DNA from: Marinilactibacillus sp042660675
GTDB lineage: Bacteria > Bacillota > Bacilli > Lactobacillales > Carnobacteriaceae_A
Direction of reading: 5' to 3'
Length of the DNA stretch: 64,000 nt
Assembly: GCF_042660675.1 (NCBI RefSeq)
Contig: NZ_JBHSUL010000001.1
Location: 1-64,000, forward strand
Shown here: positions 42,367-50,695 of the stretch, piece by piece
Numbering within the stretch: position 1 is the stretch's first letter
Layout of the letters: each line of letters opens with the position of its first letter
Position numbers and translations under genes: made by a program
Notes under the pieces: model-generated
Told to the model about the DNA's origin: nothing
The model's database searches: none
What the model saw: only the letters and a program-made list of their open reading frames with translations

Positions 42367-43554
42367 CTATTGATCGATATTGGTAAATGGTCCGAGCTCT
42401 CTGATGCGTTTGGCAGCTTCTTTTAAATTTTCGTCTGACTGTGACAAACCAATGCGTACATAGCCTTCACCTAAACTGCCAAAGCCATCTCCCGGTGCTA
42501 CGAGTACATGTGCTTTATGTGCCAGATAGTCCATGAACGCTTCAGAAGTCAGTCCATCTGGTGCTTTTAACCAAATATAAAAGGATCCCTTTGGTTTGTT
42601 GAGTTCTAGTTCAGTATCAGCGAGTGCTTCTAAAAAGAAATCCCGACGCTTTTCATAAGTGGCCGTTAATTCCCGTACAGAAGACTGATCTCCCGTTAGT
42701 GCTTTGGCTGCGGCTCTTTGTATGCCTCCGTAGTAGCCACATCCTGTATGGTCTTGCAGAAGATTGATCCCTTCAATCACTGAAGCATTACCGACCGCAA
42801 AGCCCATACGCCAGCCCGCCATATTGTGTGATTTGGATAAAGTGAAAAATTCAATCCCCGTTTCTTTTGCACCCGGTGTTTGTAAAAAGCTCAACGGTCT
42901 TTCTCCGTCAAAACCGATCGTTCCGTAAGCGAAGTCGTGTGCCACACAGATACCATATTGTTTGGCGAAGTCTACTGTCTCTGAAAAGAAATCCGCCGTA
43001 GCCACTGCAGCTGTCGGGTTATTGGGATAATTCAGAAACAACAGTTTAGCTTCCTCAGCGCTCTCTTCGTCTATCGAATCATACTTAGGTAGAAACGCAT
43101 TTTCCTGAAGTAAAGGCAGTTCTTTGATCTTGGCGTCTGCCAGTCCGATGCCCGATAAGTAGTCTGGGTAGCACGGGTTTGGTAAGAGAACGGTGTCTCC
43201 TGGGTTTAAGAGGCACTGGCTAATTTCAACGATGCCGGCTTTTGATCCGTGTAAGATGGCGACTTCTGTTTTGGGATCTAAAGTGACCTTGTATTCTCTT
43301 CTGTAATACTCTACTACGGCTTCTTTCAAGTAGTCGAATCCTCTTGCCGGTCCGTATTGATCATTAACTGGGTCGCTGGCTGCGGCTTTTAGTTCATCAA
43401 CGATAAATCCTGGTGCGGGCAGATCCGGATTTCCGATACCGAGGTCGATCACGTCTTCATATTGTGCTTTGATTTTATTTTTTCTTTCCGCTAGATAGGA
43501 AAAATATTGTCTGGGTAGTCGTTTCAAAGTATCTGATGGTTCAAAATTCACCAT
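42367..43554 (-). CDS. Class I/II PLP aminotransferase
   Basis: 395 residues, fold type I. The PLP lysine lies in FFTLSKSHNMAGWRMGFAVGN, NYPNNPTAAVA is the cofactor-contact asparagine region, and VRIGLSQSDENLKEAAKRI holds the C-terminal carboxylate-binding arginine. It resembles the LL-diaminopimelate/aspartate aminotransferase-like group (DLGIGNPDLPAPGFIVDEL). GGAGGTCTAACT precedes the ATG, two bases after the stop of the dehydrogenase gene, so translation is coupled. In a methionine-type T-box operon it could transaminate methionine or its keto acid, which is inference. Confidence 0.85.
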   Translation of the reverse strand: MVNFEPSDTLKRLPRQYFSYLAERKNKIKAQYEDVIDLGIGNPDLPAPGFIVDELKAAASDPVNDQYGPARGFDYLKEAVVEYYRREYKVTLDPKTEVAILHGSKAGIVEISQCLLNPGDTVLLPNPCYPDYLSGIGLADAKIKELPLLQENAFLPKYDSIDEESAEEAKLLFLNYPNNPTAAVATADFFSETVDFAKQYGICVAHDFAYGTIGFDGERPLSFLQTPGAKETGIEFFTLSKSHNMAGWRMGFAVGNASVIEGINLLQDHTGCGYYGGIQRAAAKALTGDQSSVRELTATYEKRRDFFLEALADTELELNKPKGSFYIWLKAPDGLTSEAFMDYLAHKAHVLVAPGDGFGSLGEGYVRIGLSQSDENLKEAAKRIRELGPFTNIDQ

Positions 43555-43556
43555 AG

Positions 43557-44660
43557 TTAGACCTCCGTTCTTGATTTCATGTAGGCTTCCAGTGCCGTCA
43601 TTGCCTGATACAGCTCTTCTTGAGTAACGGGATAGCCGGAGCTGACCAGTGTGTCATCCTGTTTGATTTCACCGGCAAATGTATTGATTTGCTCATCCTT
43701 TAAGTGTCTTAGTTTTAAGTCCTTGAGTGATTTCGGTAAGCTTAGTTGTGTATAAAAAGTGCTCAACTGATCGATTTCATCCCATTTGTGCTCAACAGCC
43801 AATTGAACCAGTACGCCATAAGCTACTTTTTCACCGTGAAGATAGGCGTGTGATTCTGGATAAACGGTAATTTTATCGTGTACGGCATGTCCAATCGTTG
43901 TTCGTGCATAATGATCGCCTAGCCCGCCGACTAATCCGCTGATCGCGATAATTGTTTCGACGATTTGTGTGAAAGCTGGCGTTAGCGTCTGTGATTGGAC
44001 GTCTTTCACTGCCTGAAGCCCGTGCTGTACAATATTGTCTCGACAGTTTAGCGCCGCCGCTCGTGCCATTAATAAAAAGGCATTTGTTTGATGTTCTGGC
44101 TGTGACAAAATCACATCCGACTCGTACCATTTAGCTAAGGTATCTGCAACACCTGCGATAAAGAAGTTTACCGGAGAGTTTAAAATCAGTTCTGGCTCAA
44201 TCAGTAAGATGCCCACTTGTTCATTATGGATATCAAATCCTAAACAAACGCCTTCTTCGTCATACATTACACTTAATGGCGTCCACGGAGCACAGTTACT
44301 CGCCAAGCTTGGTATCAGAATCGACTGCACGCCTGGAACTTTGACCGCTGCGTATTTGACTGCATCACAAAGCTTCCCGCCGCCTACTCCAATGATGACG
44401 TCAGCATCTATTTCTTGAGCAAGTTCCGCGATGCGGTCTACTTCTGCATAGGTACATTCCCCATTAAAAAGACTTAGCTCACATTCAATCTCACTTTCAA
44501 GCAAAGTATCCAGATAGGGTTTTGCGACATTCCAAGACGTTGAACCATGAATCAAAACAACTTTCTTATAGTGATGCGCAGTTAACCGATCTGTAAGGGT
44601 CTCTAGCACCCCAACTCGACATTCATATTCTTGCGGTCCTGTTCTAACGACTAATGACAT
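43557..44660 (-). CDS. Iron-containing alcohol dehydrogenase family protein (glycerol-dehydrogenase-like)
   Basis: 367 residues. NAD-binding GVGGGKLCDAVKYAA (about 88-102), ILIPSLASNCAPWTPLSVMYDEEG, and metal-site candidates in the DTLAKWYESDV segment and the histidines of DHYARTTIGHAVHDKI and YPESHAYLHGEKVAYG mark the Fe-ADH/GldA superfamily. The start at 44660 follows GGGAGGAAGTTGAA. An upstream extension would run into the T-box terminator. It is first in an operon with an aminotransferase and MetQ. A methionine-linked role for this family is unusual; substrate unknown. Sugar-phosphate or hydroxy-acid oxidation are alternatives. Confidence 0.85.
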   Translation of the reverse strand: MSLVVRTGPQEYECRVGVLETLTDRLTAHHYKKVVLIHGSTSWNVAKPYLDTLLESEIECELSLFNGECTYAEVDRIAELAQEIDADVIIGVGGGKLCDAVKYAAVKVPGVQSILIPSLASNCAPWTPLSVMYDEEGVCLGFDIHNEQVGILLIEPELILNSPVNFFIAGVADTLAKWYESDVILSQPEHQTNAFLLMARAAALNCRDNIVQHGLQAVKDVQSQTLTPAFTQIVETIIAISGLVGGLGDHYARTTIGHAVHDKITVYPESHAYLHGEKVAYGVLVQLAVEHKWDEIDQLSTFYTQLSLPKSLKDLKLRHLKDEQINTFAGEIKQDDTLVSSGYPVTQEELYQAMTALEAYMKSRTEV

Positions 44661-44685
44661 TTCAACTTCCTCCCAGCTTTTAAAA

Positions 44686-45015
44686 ACAAAAAAATCCGCC
44701 CTCGCACAAATAAACTTGTGCAAGGGCGGAAGATAAAATTCTCTCGCGTTACCACCTTGATTTATAGTCACTTCGCAGTGTCTACCTTAACCAGTGCGTT
44801 CAGCCGTAAAGACTTACTGATACTGTGGCGCTTTATCGGGCGCACCCGTAATGGTCTGAAATTCACTGAACACTCGACCATTTCACTCCAAGACCATCTT
44901 CCATTCTTTTTCTGATACCTCATTCCACCAACAGAGGCTCTCTTTGATCATACTCTAGCATGTACTCTTCTCTTCAACGTGACCTATATTTTAATAATAC
45001 TCTAATCATTTGTTC
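44686..45015 (-). ncRNA. T-box riboswitch (probably methionine-specific)
   Basis: On the minus strand the T-box core AAGGTGGTAACGCG (about 44758-44745) is followed by a terminator whose arms CCGCCCTTGCACAA and TTGTGCGAGGGCGG are perfect, then T7. Upstream lie the AGTA element, an AGAGAG-containing apical region of Stem I and a GGAAGATGGTCTTGGAG segment in the specifier-loop position. Reading ATG there gives a methionine specifier, which suits the downstream metQ gene; the specifier placement is my manual fold. Uncharged tRNA would stabilise antitermination and raise expression of the dehydrogenase, aminotransferase and MetQ genes. Confidence 0.93.
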
Positions 45016-45024
45016 ATTTTCACA

Positions 45025-45053
45025 ATAGTAACAGGCGGAGAAAAATTTGTCAA
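45025..45053 (-). promoter_or_regulatory. SigA promoter of the T-box operon
   Basis: On the minus strand TTGACA (45053-45048) and TACTAT (45030-45025) are 17 bases apart. Initiation would fall about 45018, just before the T-box leader. Confidence 0.87.
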
Positions 45054-45299
45054 ATAGGGATTTACAATTTATGATTTTAAAAGTATTAGACTTTCGTCGT
45101 ATTCAATCAATAGATTTTCGTTACGTCTACTCCTGTTATAGACAATTTAACTAATGGTCTATATAGATTCGTCTAATACAAGATACGTTTCTATTTTAGC
45201 CCTTCGTATTATGATAAAATAAGTACAATTAGTTTTCACCGAATTTAGTCGATCGCATTATTAAAATCTTAGAATTCACCGGAAAGGAATAGATTATAA

Positions 45300-45845
45300 A
45301 TGAAAGCTTTGATCAATATTGATTACACAAATGACTTTGTCGCTAAAGACGGCGCCTTAACAAGTGGCAATCCTGGACAGGTGATTCACGATAAAGTGCT
45401 GGCTTTAACAAAAGAATTTTACGAAGCTGGAGATTTTATTGCCTTCACTATCGATAAGCACACTGAAAACGATCCTTATCATCCTGAAACAAACCTGTTT
45501 CCTCCTCACAATATTGAAGGAACAGATGGACGTTTGCTTTACGGTGATCTGGAAGCTTATTATCAAGAAATCAAAGATGTTAAAACTGTTTATTACACAG
45601 ATAAAAGACGCTACAGTGCCTTCAATGGAACAGATTTAGAGACAAAACTAAGAGAACGAAACATCACAGAAGTCCATTTGATCGGCGTTTGTACAGATAT
45701 TTGTGTTCTGCACACGGCAGTGGATGCTTATAATAAAGGCTTCTCAATCGTTGTTCATCAAGACGCAGTCGCAAGCTTCGATCAGCCAGGTCACGAGTGG
45801 GCTCTTAGACATTTTAAGAATACGCTCGGCGCAACAGTGATTTAA
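45300..45845 (+). CDS. pncA: Nicotinamidase
   Basis: 181 residues, closely resembling streptococcal nicotinamidases in length and sequence. The catalytic triad is D8 (NIDYTNDF), K102 (TDKRRYSAF) and C135 (CTDICVLHTAVDAYN). The metal ligands appear as D52 and H54 (TIDKHTEND) and H70 (LFPPHN). It converts nicotinamide to nicotinate and ammonia for NAD salvage. AAAGGAATAG lies upstream of the ATG at slightly long spacing. Single gene with its own terminator. Other isochorismatase-fold amidases are less likely given the matching motifs. Confidence 0.92.
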   Translation: MKALINIDYTNDFVAKDGALTSGNPGQVIHDKVLALTKEFYEAGDFIAFTIDKHTENDPYHPETNLFPPHNIEGTDGRLLYGDLEAYYQEIKDVKTVYYTDKRRYSAFNGTDLETKLRERNITEVHLIGVCTDICVLHTAVDAYNKGFSIVVHQDAVASFDQPGHEWALRHFKNTLGATVI

Positions 45846-45860
45846 CTCAATAACTATAAT

Positions 45861-45902
45861 AAAAAGTCTCCTCAACTTTAATAACAATTGAGGAGACTTT
45901 TT
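45861..45902. terminator. Terminator after pncA
   Basis: AAAAAGTCTCCTCAA pairs with TTGAGGAGACTTTTT, a perfect stem flanked by A and T runs. It lies between convergent genes. Confidence 0.92.
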
Positions 45903-45951
45903 ACTTATTCTCTATTTTTCGCTGACAAAAGTTAAAACCGTAATATTCTTT

Positions 45952-46353
45952 TTATTCTCCTAACCGCTCATTCATCGCAGCTGCCAACTGTTCAAGTTCA
46001 AATTTTCTTTTTCGAACACTTAAGGCATACACACTAGAGAAAATCACGATATTGAATAGCACACCTTCCAGTGTAGGCATGTATCCCAATAATCTACCGA
46101 TTAAAAGTAAGCCCCCAAATTGTGTAGCGCAGTTAGCTACGTGGAACGCAAAATTAGACTTAAAGTTAAAATGCGATATCCCGTAAGAAATCAAAGAAAG
46201 TCCTAGCGTAAAAATAGCTGTTGTGAGAATAAAAATAGTCATATCTCCCACTTCAAGTATATTCATCACGCTCAGTAGAGTCACCGAAAGAACAATTACG
46301 CTAAAAATAAATGTCATGTTATTCAAATAATAGGATAAAAATTGTTTGATCAT
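45952..46353 (-). CDS. DUF3021 membrane protein, partner of LytTR regulator
   Basis: 133 residues with four hydrophobic segments and a charged C-terminal tail (RKRKFELEQLAAAMNERLGE). The topology, length and position 14 bases after a stand-alone LytTR protein match DUF3021. Equivalent pairs (streptococcal HdrRM and BrsRM are the best-known LytTR regulatory systems) have the membrane protein hold back the DNA-binding partner. AGGAGAGAG precedes the ATG. Inference: membrane inhibitor or sensor of the LytTR protein. Confidence 0.82.
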   Translation of the reverse strand: MIKQFLSYYLNNMTFIFSVIVLSVTLLSVMNILEVGDMTIFILTTAIFTLGLSLISYGISHFNFKSNFAFHVANCATQFGGLLLIGRLLGYMPTLEGVLFNIVIFSSVYALSVRKRKFELEQLAAAMNERLGE

Positions 46354-46367
46354 TATACTCTCTCCTT

Positions 46368-46805
46368 TTATAGATTCAGGTACGTTTTAACATCTTTGAT
46401 ATAGTGACGATTGATCACTAGCTTTTCATGATTTTTCAGATAAGCTTCTAAGCGGTAATTAGGCAATGGACGAACACTTTCTAGATGATTCATATTCAAT
46501 AAAACACTTTTACTAATACGCACAAATGACGTTTCTTGAAGTCGCTCTTCTAGCTGATACAACTTTTCTTTGTTTTCAAGTACCTTTGATTCAGTATATA
46601 GAAACGTTTTATTTTCTACTGTCTCCAAGTAATAAATATCGTTGCTCTCTACTATATACTCATGATCATCTATCACGCCTTTTAATTGCAGATCCCTTTC
46701 TTCTATGAAATCTATAATTTTCTGGACATGTTTATCAAAGACACCATATGTAATATTGACGAGTGTTTCTTTCAAGCTTTTATCTTCGACTAACTTCAGC
46801 TTCAT
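46368..46805 (-). CDS. Stand-alone LytTR DNA-binding regulator
   Basis: 145 residues without a receiver domain. Residues 1-40 form a charged N-terminal segment. About residues 48-143 form the LytTR domain (EYIVESNDIYYLETVENKTFLYTESKVLE and SFVRISKSVLLNMNHLESVRPLPNYRLEAYLKNHEKLVINRHYIK). AGAGGGAAG precedes the ATG. It is paired with a DUF3021 membrane protein. Targets are unknown; autoregulation is typical of the type. It is independent of the two-component LytTR regulator at 4610. Confidence 0.87.
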   Translation of the reverse strand: MKLKLVEDKSLKETLVNITYGVFDKHVQKIIDFIEERDLQLKGVIDDHEYIVESNDIYYLETVENKTFLYTESKVLENKEKLYQLEERLQETSFVRISKSVLLNMNHLESVRPLPNYRLEAYLKNHEKLVINRHYIKDVKTYLNL

Positions 46806-46910
46806 AACAACTTCCCTCTTTTCTATAAACTTAGTCTACCTAGCCCGAGAGTCTATTTCAATCGAATTTAAGCGACCTGCATGAAACTACATTTAAGTTA
46901 CATTGGTAAC

Positions 46911-46954
46911 AAAAAAGAGCCTACTATAGAAAAGATCTATAGAGACTCTATATG
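46911..46954 (-). terminator. Terminator of the gntR gene
   Basis: On the minus strand AGAGTCTCTATAG pairs with CTATAGTAGGCTCT with mismatches around TCTTTT, followed by T6. Confidence 0.75.
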
Positions 46955-46989
46955 ATTTAAACTTTACTAACTTCTAAAACCATACTCTT

Positions 46990-47709
46990 TTATTGATTCA
47001 GCGAACTTGTAAATATAATATCCCCTTTATCAAAACGATGACGAGTCTGTGAGTATTCAAACGGTGTTCCATCGTTTAAAAAAGCCACTTGGTCGATTTC
47101 AAGAATTGGGTCTATTGGTGTGCAGTCTAGATATTTTTTATCATATGCATCTGCTCGATCTGCATGTATCCTTCTCACAGCCGACCCTATGACGAGTTTT
47201 AAATCCTTTTGAATATACTGATAAATAGACTTTTCCAGTATATCGACTGTTAAATTTGGAATAACGTCGAAAGTCATGATTGTATATTCAAGAATAAGAG
47301 GTTCATCGTCTAACTTACGCAGTCGTATAATATCGTAAACAAGCTTTTCTTTAGATATCTGTAGTTTTTCTGTCTCGACTTCATCAGGAAGGCGTATATC
47401 AAAAGAAATAATCTCACTTGTGATTTGCCCTTTTCCTTCCAATTCACTTGTTGATCCTTGAAAATTACTAATTTGACTATCCAGATAAAAATGAGTTGAC
47501 ACCGTTTCGCTCACAAAAGTTCCTTGTCCTTTTTTAGTGACAATTAGTCCTTCCATTTGAAGCAAATTTAAAGCTCTTTGAATGGTTACTCTACTTGTTG
47601 AGTATGTACCTTTCAATTCTTCTTGTTTAGGTAATTGGCTTCCTTTTTCGTAATATGCTGTCATGATTTTTTCACGAATATCTTTAAATACTTCATGATA
47701 CTTTGCCAT
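46990..47709 (-). CDS. GntR-family (HutC/UTRA) repressor of the GH1-PTS operon
   Basis: 239 residues. The winged helix (about 5-70: EKIMTAYYEKGSQLPKQEELKGTYSTSRVTIQRALNLLQMEGLIVTKKGQGTFV) precedes a UTRA effector domain (about 95-235) with YDIIRLRKLDDEPLILEYTIMT. AGGGGACT is placed before the ATG. It is divergent from the GH1-EIIC operon, with a perfect inverted repeat in the gap, so it almost certainly represses that operon and releases on binding a phosphorylated beta-glucoside or similar sugar. The first half matches BglR/TreR-like regulators in layout. Confidence 0.88.
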   Translation of the reverse strand: MAKYHEVFKDIREKIMTAYYEKGSQLPKQEELKGTYSTSRVTIQRALNLLQMEGLIVTKKGQGTFVSETVSTHFYLDSQISNFQGSTSELEGKGQITSEIISFDIRLPDEVETEKLQISKEKLVYDIIRLRKLDDEPLILEYTIMTFDVIPNLTVDILEKSIYQYIQKDLKLVIGSAVRRIHADRADAYDKKYLDCTPIDPILEIDQVAFLNDGTPFEYSQTRHRFDKGDIIFTSSLNQ

Positions 47710-47730
47710 GAGTCCCCTGCTTTCAAGAAA

Positions 47731-47756
47731 GTATGTAAATAAAAAGCTTTACATAC
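47731..47756. promoter_or_regulatory. Inverted-repeat operator for GntR regulator
   Basis: GTATGTAAA and TTTACATAC (9-base perfect arms, 8-base gap) lie 22 bases upstream of the gntR start, between the divergent genes. Confidence 0.78.
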
Positions 47757-47792
47757 TAGTGATTATAGCACATAGGCACCTTTACATGAAAA

Positions 47793-47830
47793 TTGATATC
47801 CTATAAAGTTAATTTATAAAAACGTTTACA
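47793..47830 (+). promoter_or_regulatory. Promoter and overlapping cre site of the GH1-EIIC operon
   Basis: TTGATA (47793-47798) and TATAAA (47815-47820) are 16 bases apart. TAAAAACGTTTACA (47817-47830) matches the CcpA cre consensus at 13 of 14 positions and overlaps the -10, so CcpA binding would block initiation. Confidence 0.78.
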
Positions 47831-47851
47831 AAAAATTAAGGAGAATGTTGA

Positions 47852-49231
47852 ATGACTAAATTTTTCTGGGGAAATTCAGTATCGAGTATGCAAACCGAAG
47901 GTGGTTGGAATGAAGATGGTAAATCTCCTTCCGTTTACGATGTGCGAGAAGCAACAGAATTCACTAGTGACTGGAAAGTTGCCAATGATAACTATCATCA
48001 TTTTGAAGAAGACTTGGACTTTATCCGGGATTTAGGAATGAATATGTATCGGTTCCAAATCTCTTGGTCCCGCGTAATCGAAAACGGAGATGGAGAAATC
48101 AATGAAGCAGGCATTGCTTATTATGACCGTTTTATTGACGCCTTGATTGAGAGAGGTATTGAGCCTATGATCTGTCTTTATCATTTTGACATGCCTCTGC
48201 ACCTTGCAGAACAGTACAATGGTTTGATGTCCAAAGAAGTCCTTCAAGCCTTTATCCGTTACAGTAAACTCATGATTGACCGGTTTGCTCACAAGGTCAA
48301 ATACTGGATTGTATTCAATGAACAAAACCTGTATCACGTTCCAGAAGCTTTCAAAATCAGCGGATACTTAAAAGGAGATCAAACCGTCGACGAGTTATAC
48401 CAAATTCTGCATAACGTAATGGTTGCACATGCAGAGACCGTCAATTATCTACATCAAACTACCGACGCAAAAATCGGTGGTATGTTAGCCTATAGTGAAG
48501 CTTACCCGGCATCGAGTAAACCTCAAGACATTCTAGCCGCAAGAAAATGGGATGAATTTGTAAATTTCACTTTACTTGATGCTTACACTAAAGGAATTTA
48601 TTCAAACGAAATGATGCACTGGGTTAAAACTAATCATATTCAAATGAATATTTTACCTGGCGAACTAGAAACCATTTCAAAACAAAAAAATGATTTTATT
48701 AGCTTTAGCTATTATGCTTCCACAACAATCAGTGCAGAACGGATTCCTAATCAAACCGCACCTAATCTTTACATGAATTATGGAAAAGTCGATAATCCTT
48801 ACCTTGAAACGACTGCCTGGAATTGGCAGATTGATCCATTAGGTTTTAGAGATGTGATGAACAAGTTGTATCAACGGTATCAACTCCCTCTATTTCCAAT
48901 TGAGAATGGGATTGGCGTCAAAGAAGAATGGGATGGTGTTCATTCTATACAAGATGATTACCGTATAGATTATCATAAGCAACATTTACTGGCAATGTAT
49001 GATGCTATTCATATAGATGGTATCGAAATAATGGGTTATCTGGGATGGGGCTTGATTGATATCTTAAGTTCTCAAGGAGATATGAGAAAACGTTATGGTT
49101 TGGTCTACGTAAACAGAGATAATCACAATTTAAAAGATATGAAACGCGTACCGAAAAAAAGTTATGACTGGTTTAAAAAAGTCATTGCAACCAATGGAGA
49201 CTATTTAGTTAAAGGAGAGGATCAGATATGA
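47852..49231 (+). CDS. GH1 6-phospho-beta-glucosidase (copy 2, operon)
   Basis: 459 residues with general acid/base E157 (FNEQN), nucleophile E351 (PIENG) and C-terminal phosphate loop KKSYDWFKKVIATNG. It aligns gaplessly with the gene at 25157 from the first residue, and most positions are identical. The TGA stop overlaps the ATG of the EIIC gene by four bases, so translation is coupled. A divergent GntR repressor, an inverted-repeat operator and a cre-overlapped promoter regulate it. It should cleave the phospho-sugar delivered by the adjoining PTS permease. Confidence 0.92.
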   Translation: MTKFFWGNSVSSMQTEGGWNEDGKSPSVYDVREATEFTSDWKVANDNYHHFEEDLDFIRDLGMNMYRFQISWSRVIENGDGEINEAGIAYYDRFIDALIERGIEPMICLYHFDMPLHLAEQYNGLMSKEVLQAFIRYSKLMIDRFAHKVKYWIVFNEQNLYHVPEAFKISGYLKGDQTVDELYQILHNVMVAHAETVNYLHQTTDAKIGGMLAYSEAYPASSKPQDILAARKWDEFVNFTLLDAYTKGIYSNEMMHWVKTNHIQMNILPGELETISKQKNDFISFSYYASTTISAERIPNQTAPNLYMNYGKVDNPYLETTAWNWQIDPLGFRDVMNKLYQRYQLPLFPIENGIGVKEEWDGVHSIQDDYRIDYHKQHLLAMYDAIHIDGIEIMGYLGWGLIDILSSQGDMRKRYGLVYVNRDNHNLKDMKRVPKKSYDWFKKVIATNGDYLVKGEDQI

Positions 49232-50538
49232 ATGAGGGAAAAAGTCGTGGCGCTCGATTCTTGGATGGATTCACAGAAGTATCTGCACGAATAGGAAATG
49301 AAGTGCATCTGCGCTCTTTAAGAGATTCATTTGCGCTGATTATGCCCCTATTCATCTTAGCGGGAATAGGTGTACTGATGAATAATGTTGTCTTCCCTAC
49401 GATTGCCTCGGGTGATTCATTAACAAACTTACAGTACTGGGGTAATGCTATCACGCGTGGAACTTTGGATATCGCCGGTCTCTTACTGGCTCCTGTAGTT
49501 GGATTTATACTAGCAAAAAACAAAGGATTTTATAACCCAATAGCCGCCAGTATTTTAGCACTCTCTAGTTTAGTCATGACTAATCCAAGTACTGTAGAAA
49601 CTATTTTACCTGAGACAGAAATAGCTGCGAGTCTTACAGGTGTTTTGTCATTTTCAAACGTTGGTACGTCAGGTATGTTCGCCGGTATTATCATTGGACT
49701 CCTGTCTGCGGAAATCTTTATAAAATTGGCTTCTATCAAACGGCTTTCCATCAATTTAGGCGATAATGTCCCTCCAGCTGTTTCTGCTTCTTTTAGTTCA
49801 CTTATACCTGCTACGCTTACTTTAAGTATATTCGCATTACTAGCGGCTTTACTATTTATCTTTGCCGGAACAGATTTAATTACGTTAGTGACTAATTTAA
49901 TTCAAGAACCTTTGAGACGTGTAAATACAAGTCTACCTGGGCTTTTGCTAATTTATAGTGTAGGAAATTTTCTCTTCACTTTAGGTATTCACCAAACCGT
50001 TATCAACGGTACTCTACTCGATCCTTTACTACTTTTAAATTTAAATGAGAACACTGCGGCCTATGGTGCGAATGAAGAAATTCCTCATATTTTGGTAAAT
50101 ACTGATCAGTTTGGAATGCTCGGCGGTAGTGGCGCCACAATTTGTTTACTGATTGCAATTTTTATTTTTTCAAAAGCTAAAGCTAGTCGTGAAGTGGCTA
50201 AACTATCGATTGCACCCGGTCTATTCAATATCAACGAACCTGTGATTTTCGGATTTCCGATTGTATTCAATATTCCAATGATCATTCCTTTTGTCTTACA
50301 GCCAATCATCGGTATTACCATACAGTACATCGTGACTTCACTCGGATGGATGAACAGAGTTGTCGTTATGGTCCCTTGGACGACGCCGCCTCTCTTAAAC
50401 AGTTATCTCTCAACTGCTGGAGACTGGAGAGCACCGCTCTGGCAATTACTAGTCATCCTGATTGGGATTATGATTTATCTTCCATTCTTAAAAATCAGCG
50501 AACGTATCTCTAAAAAGCAAGCTGAAATGGATCTTTGA
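49228..50538 (+). CDS. PTS EIIC subunit (lactose/cellobiose family)
   Basis: 436 residues with about ten membrane helices. HLRSLRDSFALIMPLFILAGIGVLMNN starts the domain; LFTLGIHQTVINGTLLDPLLLLNLNEN, FGMLGGSGATICLLIAI and the substrate signature FNINEPVIFGFPIVFNIPMIIPF identify the lactose/cellobiose EIIC type. AAAGGAGAGGATCAG precedes the ATG, which overlaps the GH1 stop. No EIIA or EIIB gene adjoins, so phosphoryl transfer must come from subunits encoded elsewhere. Followed by a strong terminator. Cellobiose or an aryl-beta-glucoside is the likely substrate. Confidence 0.92.
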   Translation: MNEGKSRGARFLDGFTEVSARIGNEVHLRSLRDSFALIMPLFILAGIGVLMNNVVFPTIASGDSLTNLQYWGNAITRGTLDIAGLLLAPVVGFILAKNKGFYNPIAASILALSSLVMTNPSTVETILPETEIAASLTGVLSFSNVGTSGMFAGIIIGLLSAEIFIKLASIKRLSINLGDNVPPAVSASFSSLIPATLTLSIFALLAALLFIFAGTDLITLVTNLIQEPLRRVNTSLPGLLLIYSVGNFLFTLGIHQTVINGTLLDPLLLLNLNENTAAYGANEEIPHILVNTDQFGMLGGSGATICLLIAIFIFSKAKASREVAKLSIAPGLFNINEPVIFGFPIVFNIPMIIPFVLQPIIGITIQYIVTSLGWMNRVVVMVPWTTPPLLNSYLSTAGDWRAPLWQLLVILIGIMIYLPFLKISERISKKQAEMDL

Positions 50539-50576
50539 TAGCAACAGACTAAGTATTGGATACCGCAAAAAACAGA

Positions 50577-50614
50577 AAAATAAGCAGACAGTCCTTCGAC
50601 TATCTGCTTATTTT
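50577..50614 (+). terminator. Terminator of the GH1-EIIC operon
   Basis: AAAATAAGCAGACAGTC pairs with GACTATCTGCTTATTTT around CTTC with one mismatch. Confidence 0.9.
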
Positions 50615-50629
50615 AGGTTTTTCATAAAC

Positions 50630-50660
50630 AAGTAGTAGAATTTTAAGAATTCTACTACTT
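50630..50660. repeat. Perfect inverted repeat AAGTAGTAGAATT/AATTCTACTACTT
   Basis: Arms of 13 bases with a five-base loop lie between the operon terminator and the stop of the next minus-strand gene. There is no T tract on either side. It may assist termination of the minus-strand gene or be an unrelated site. Confidence 0.7.
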
Positions 50661-50695
50661 AACAAAAATGCGTATATCGATTTGACTGATTTTTT

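Noticed and set aside
46806..46900. ATTTAAG direct repeat upstream of the stand-alone LytTR gene as an operator
   Set aside because: The two copies are 25 bases apart rather than the 21-22 expected for LytTR sites, and AT-rich repeats occur easily by chance.
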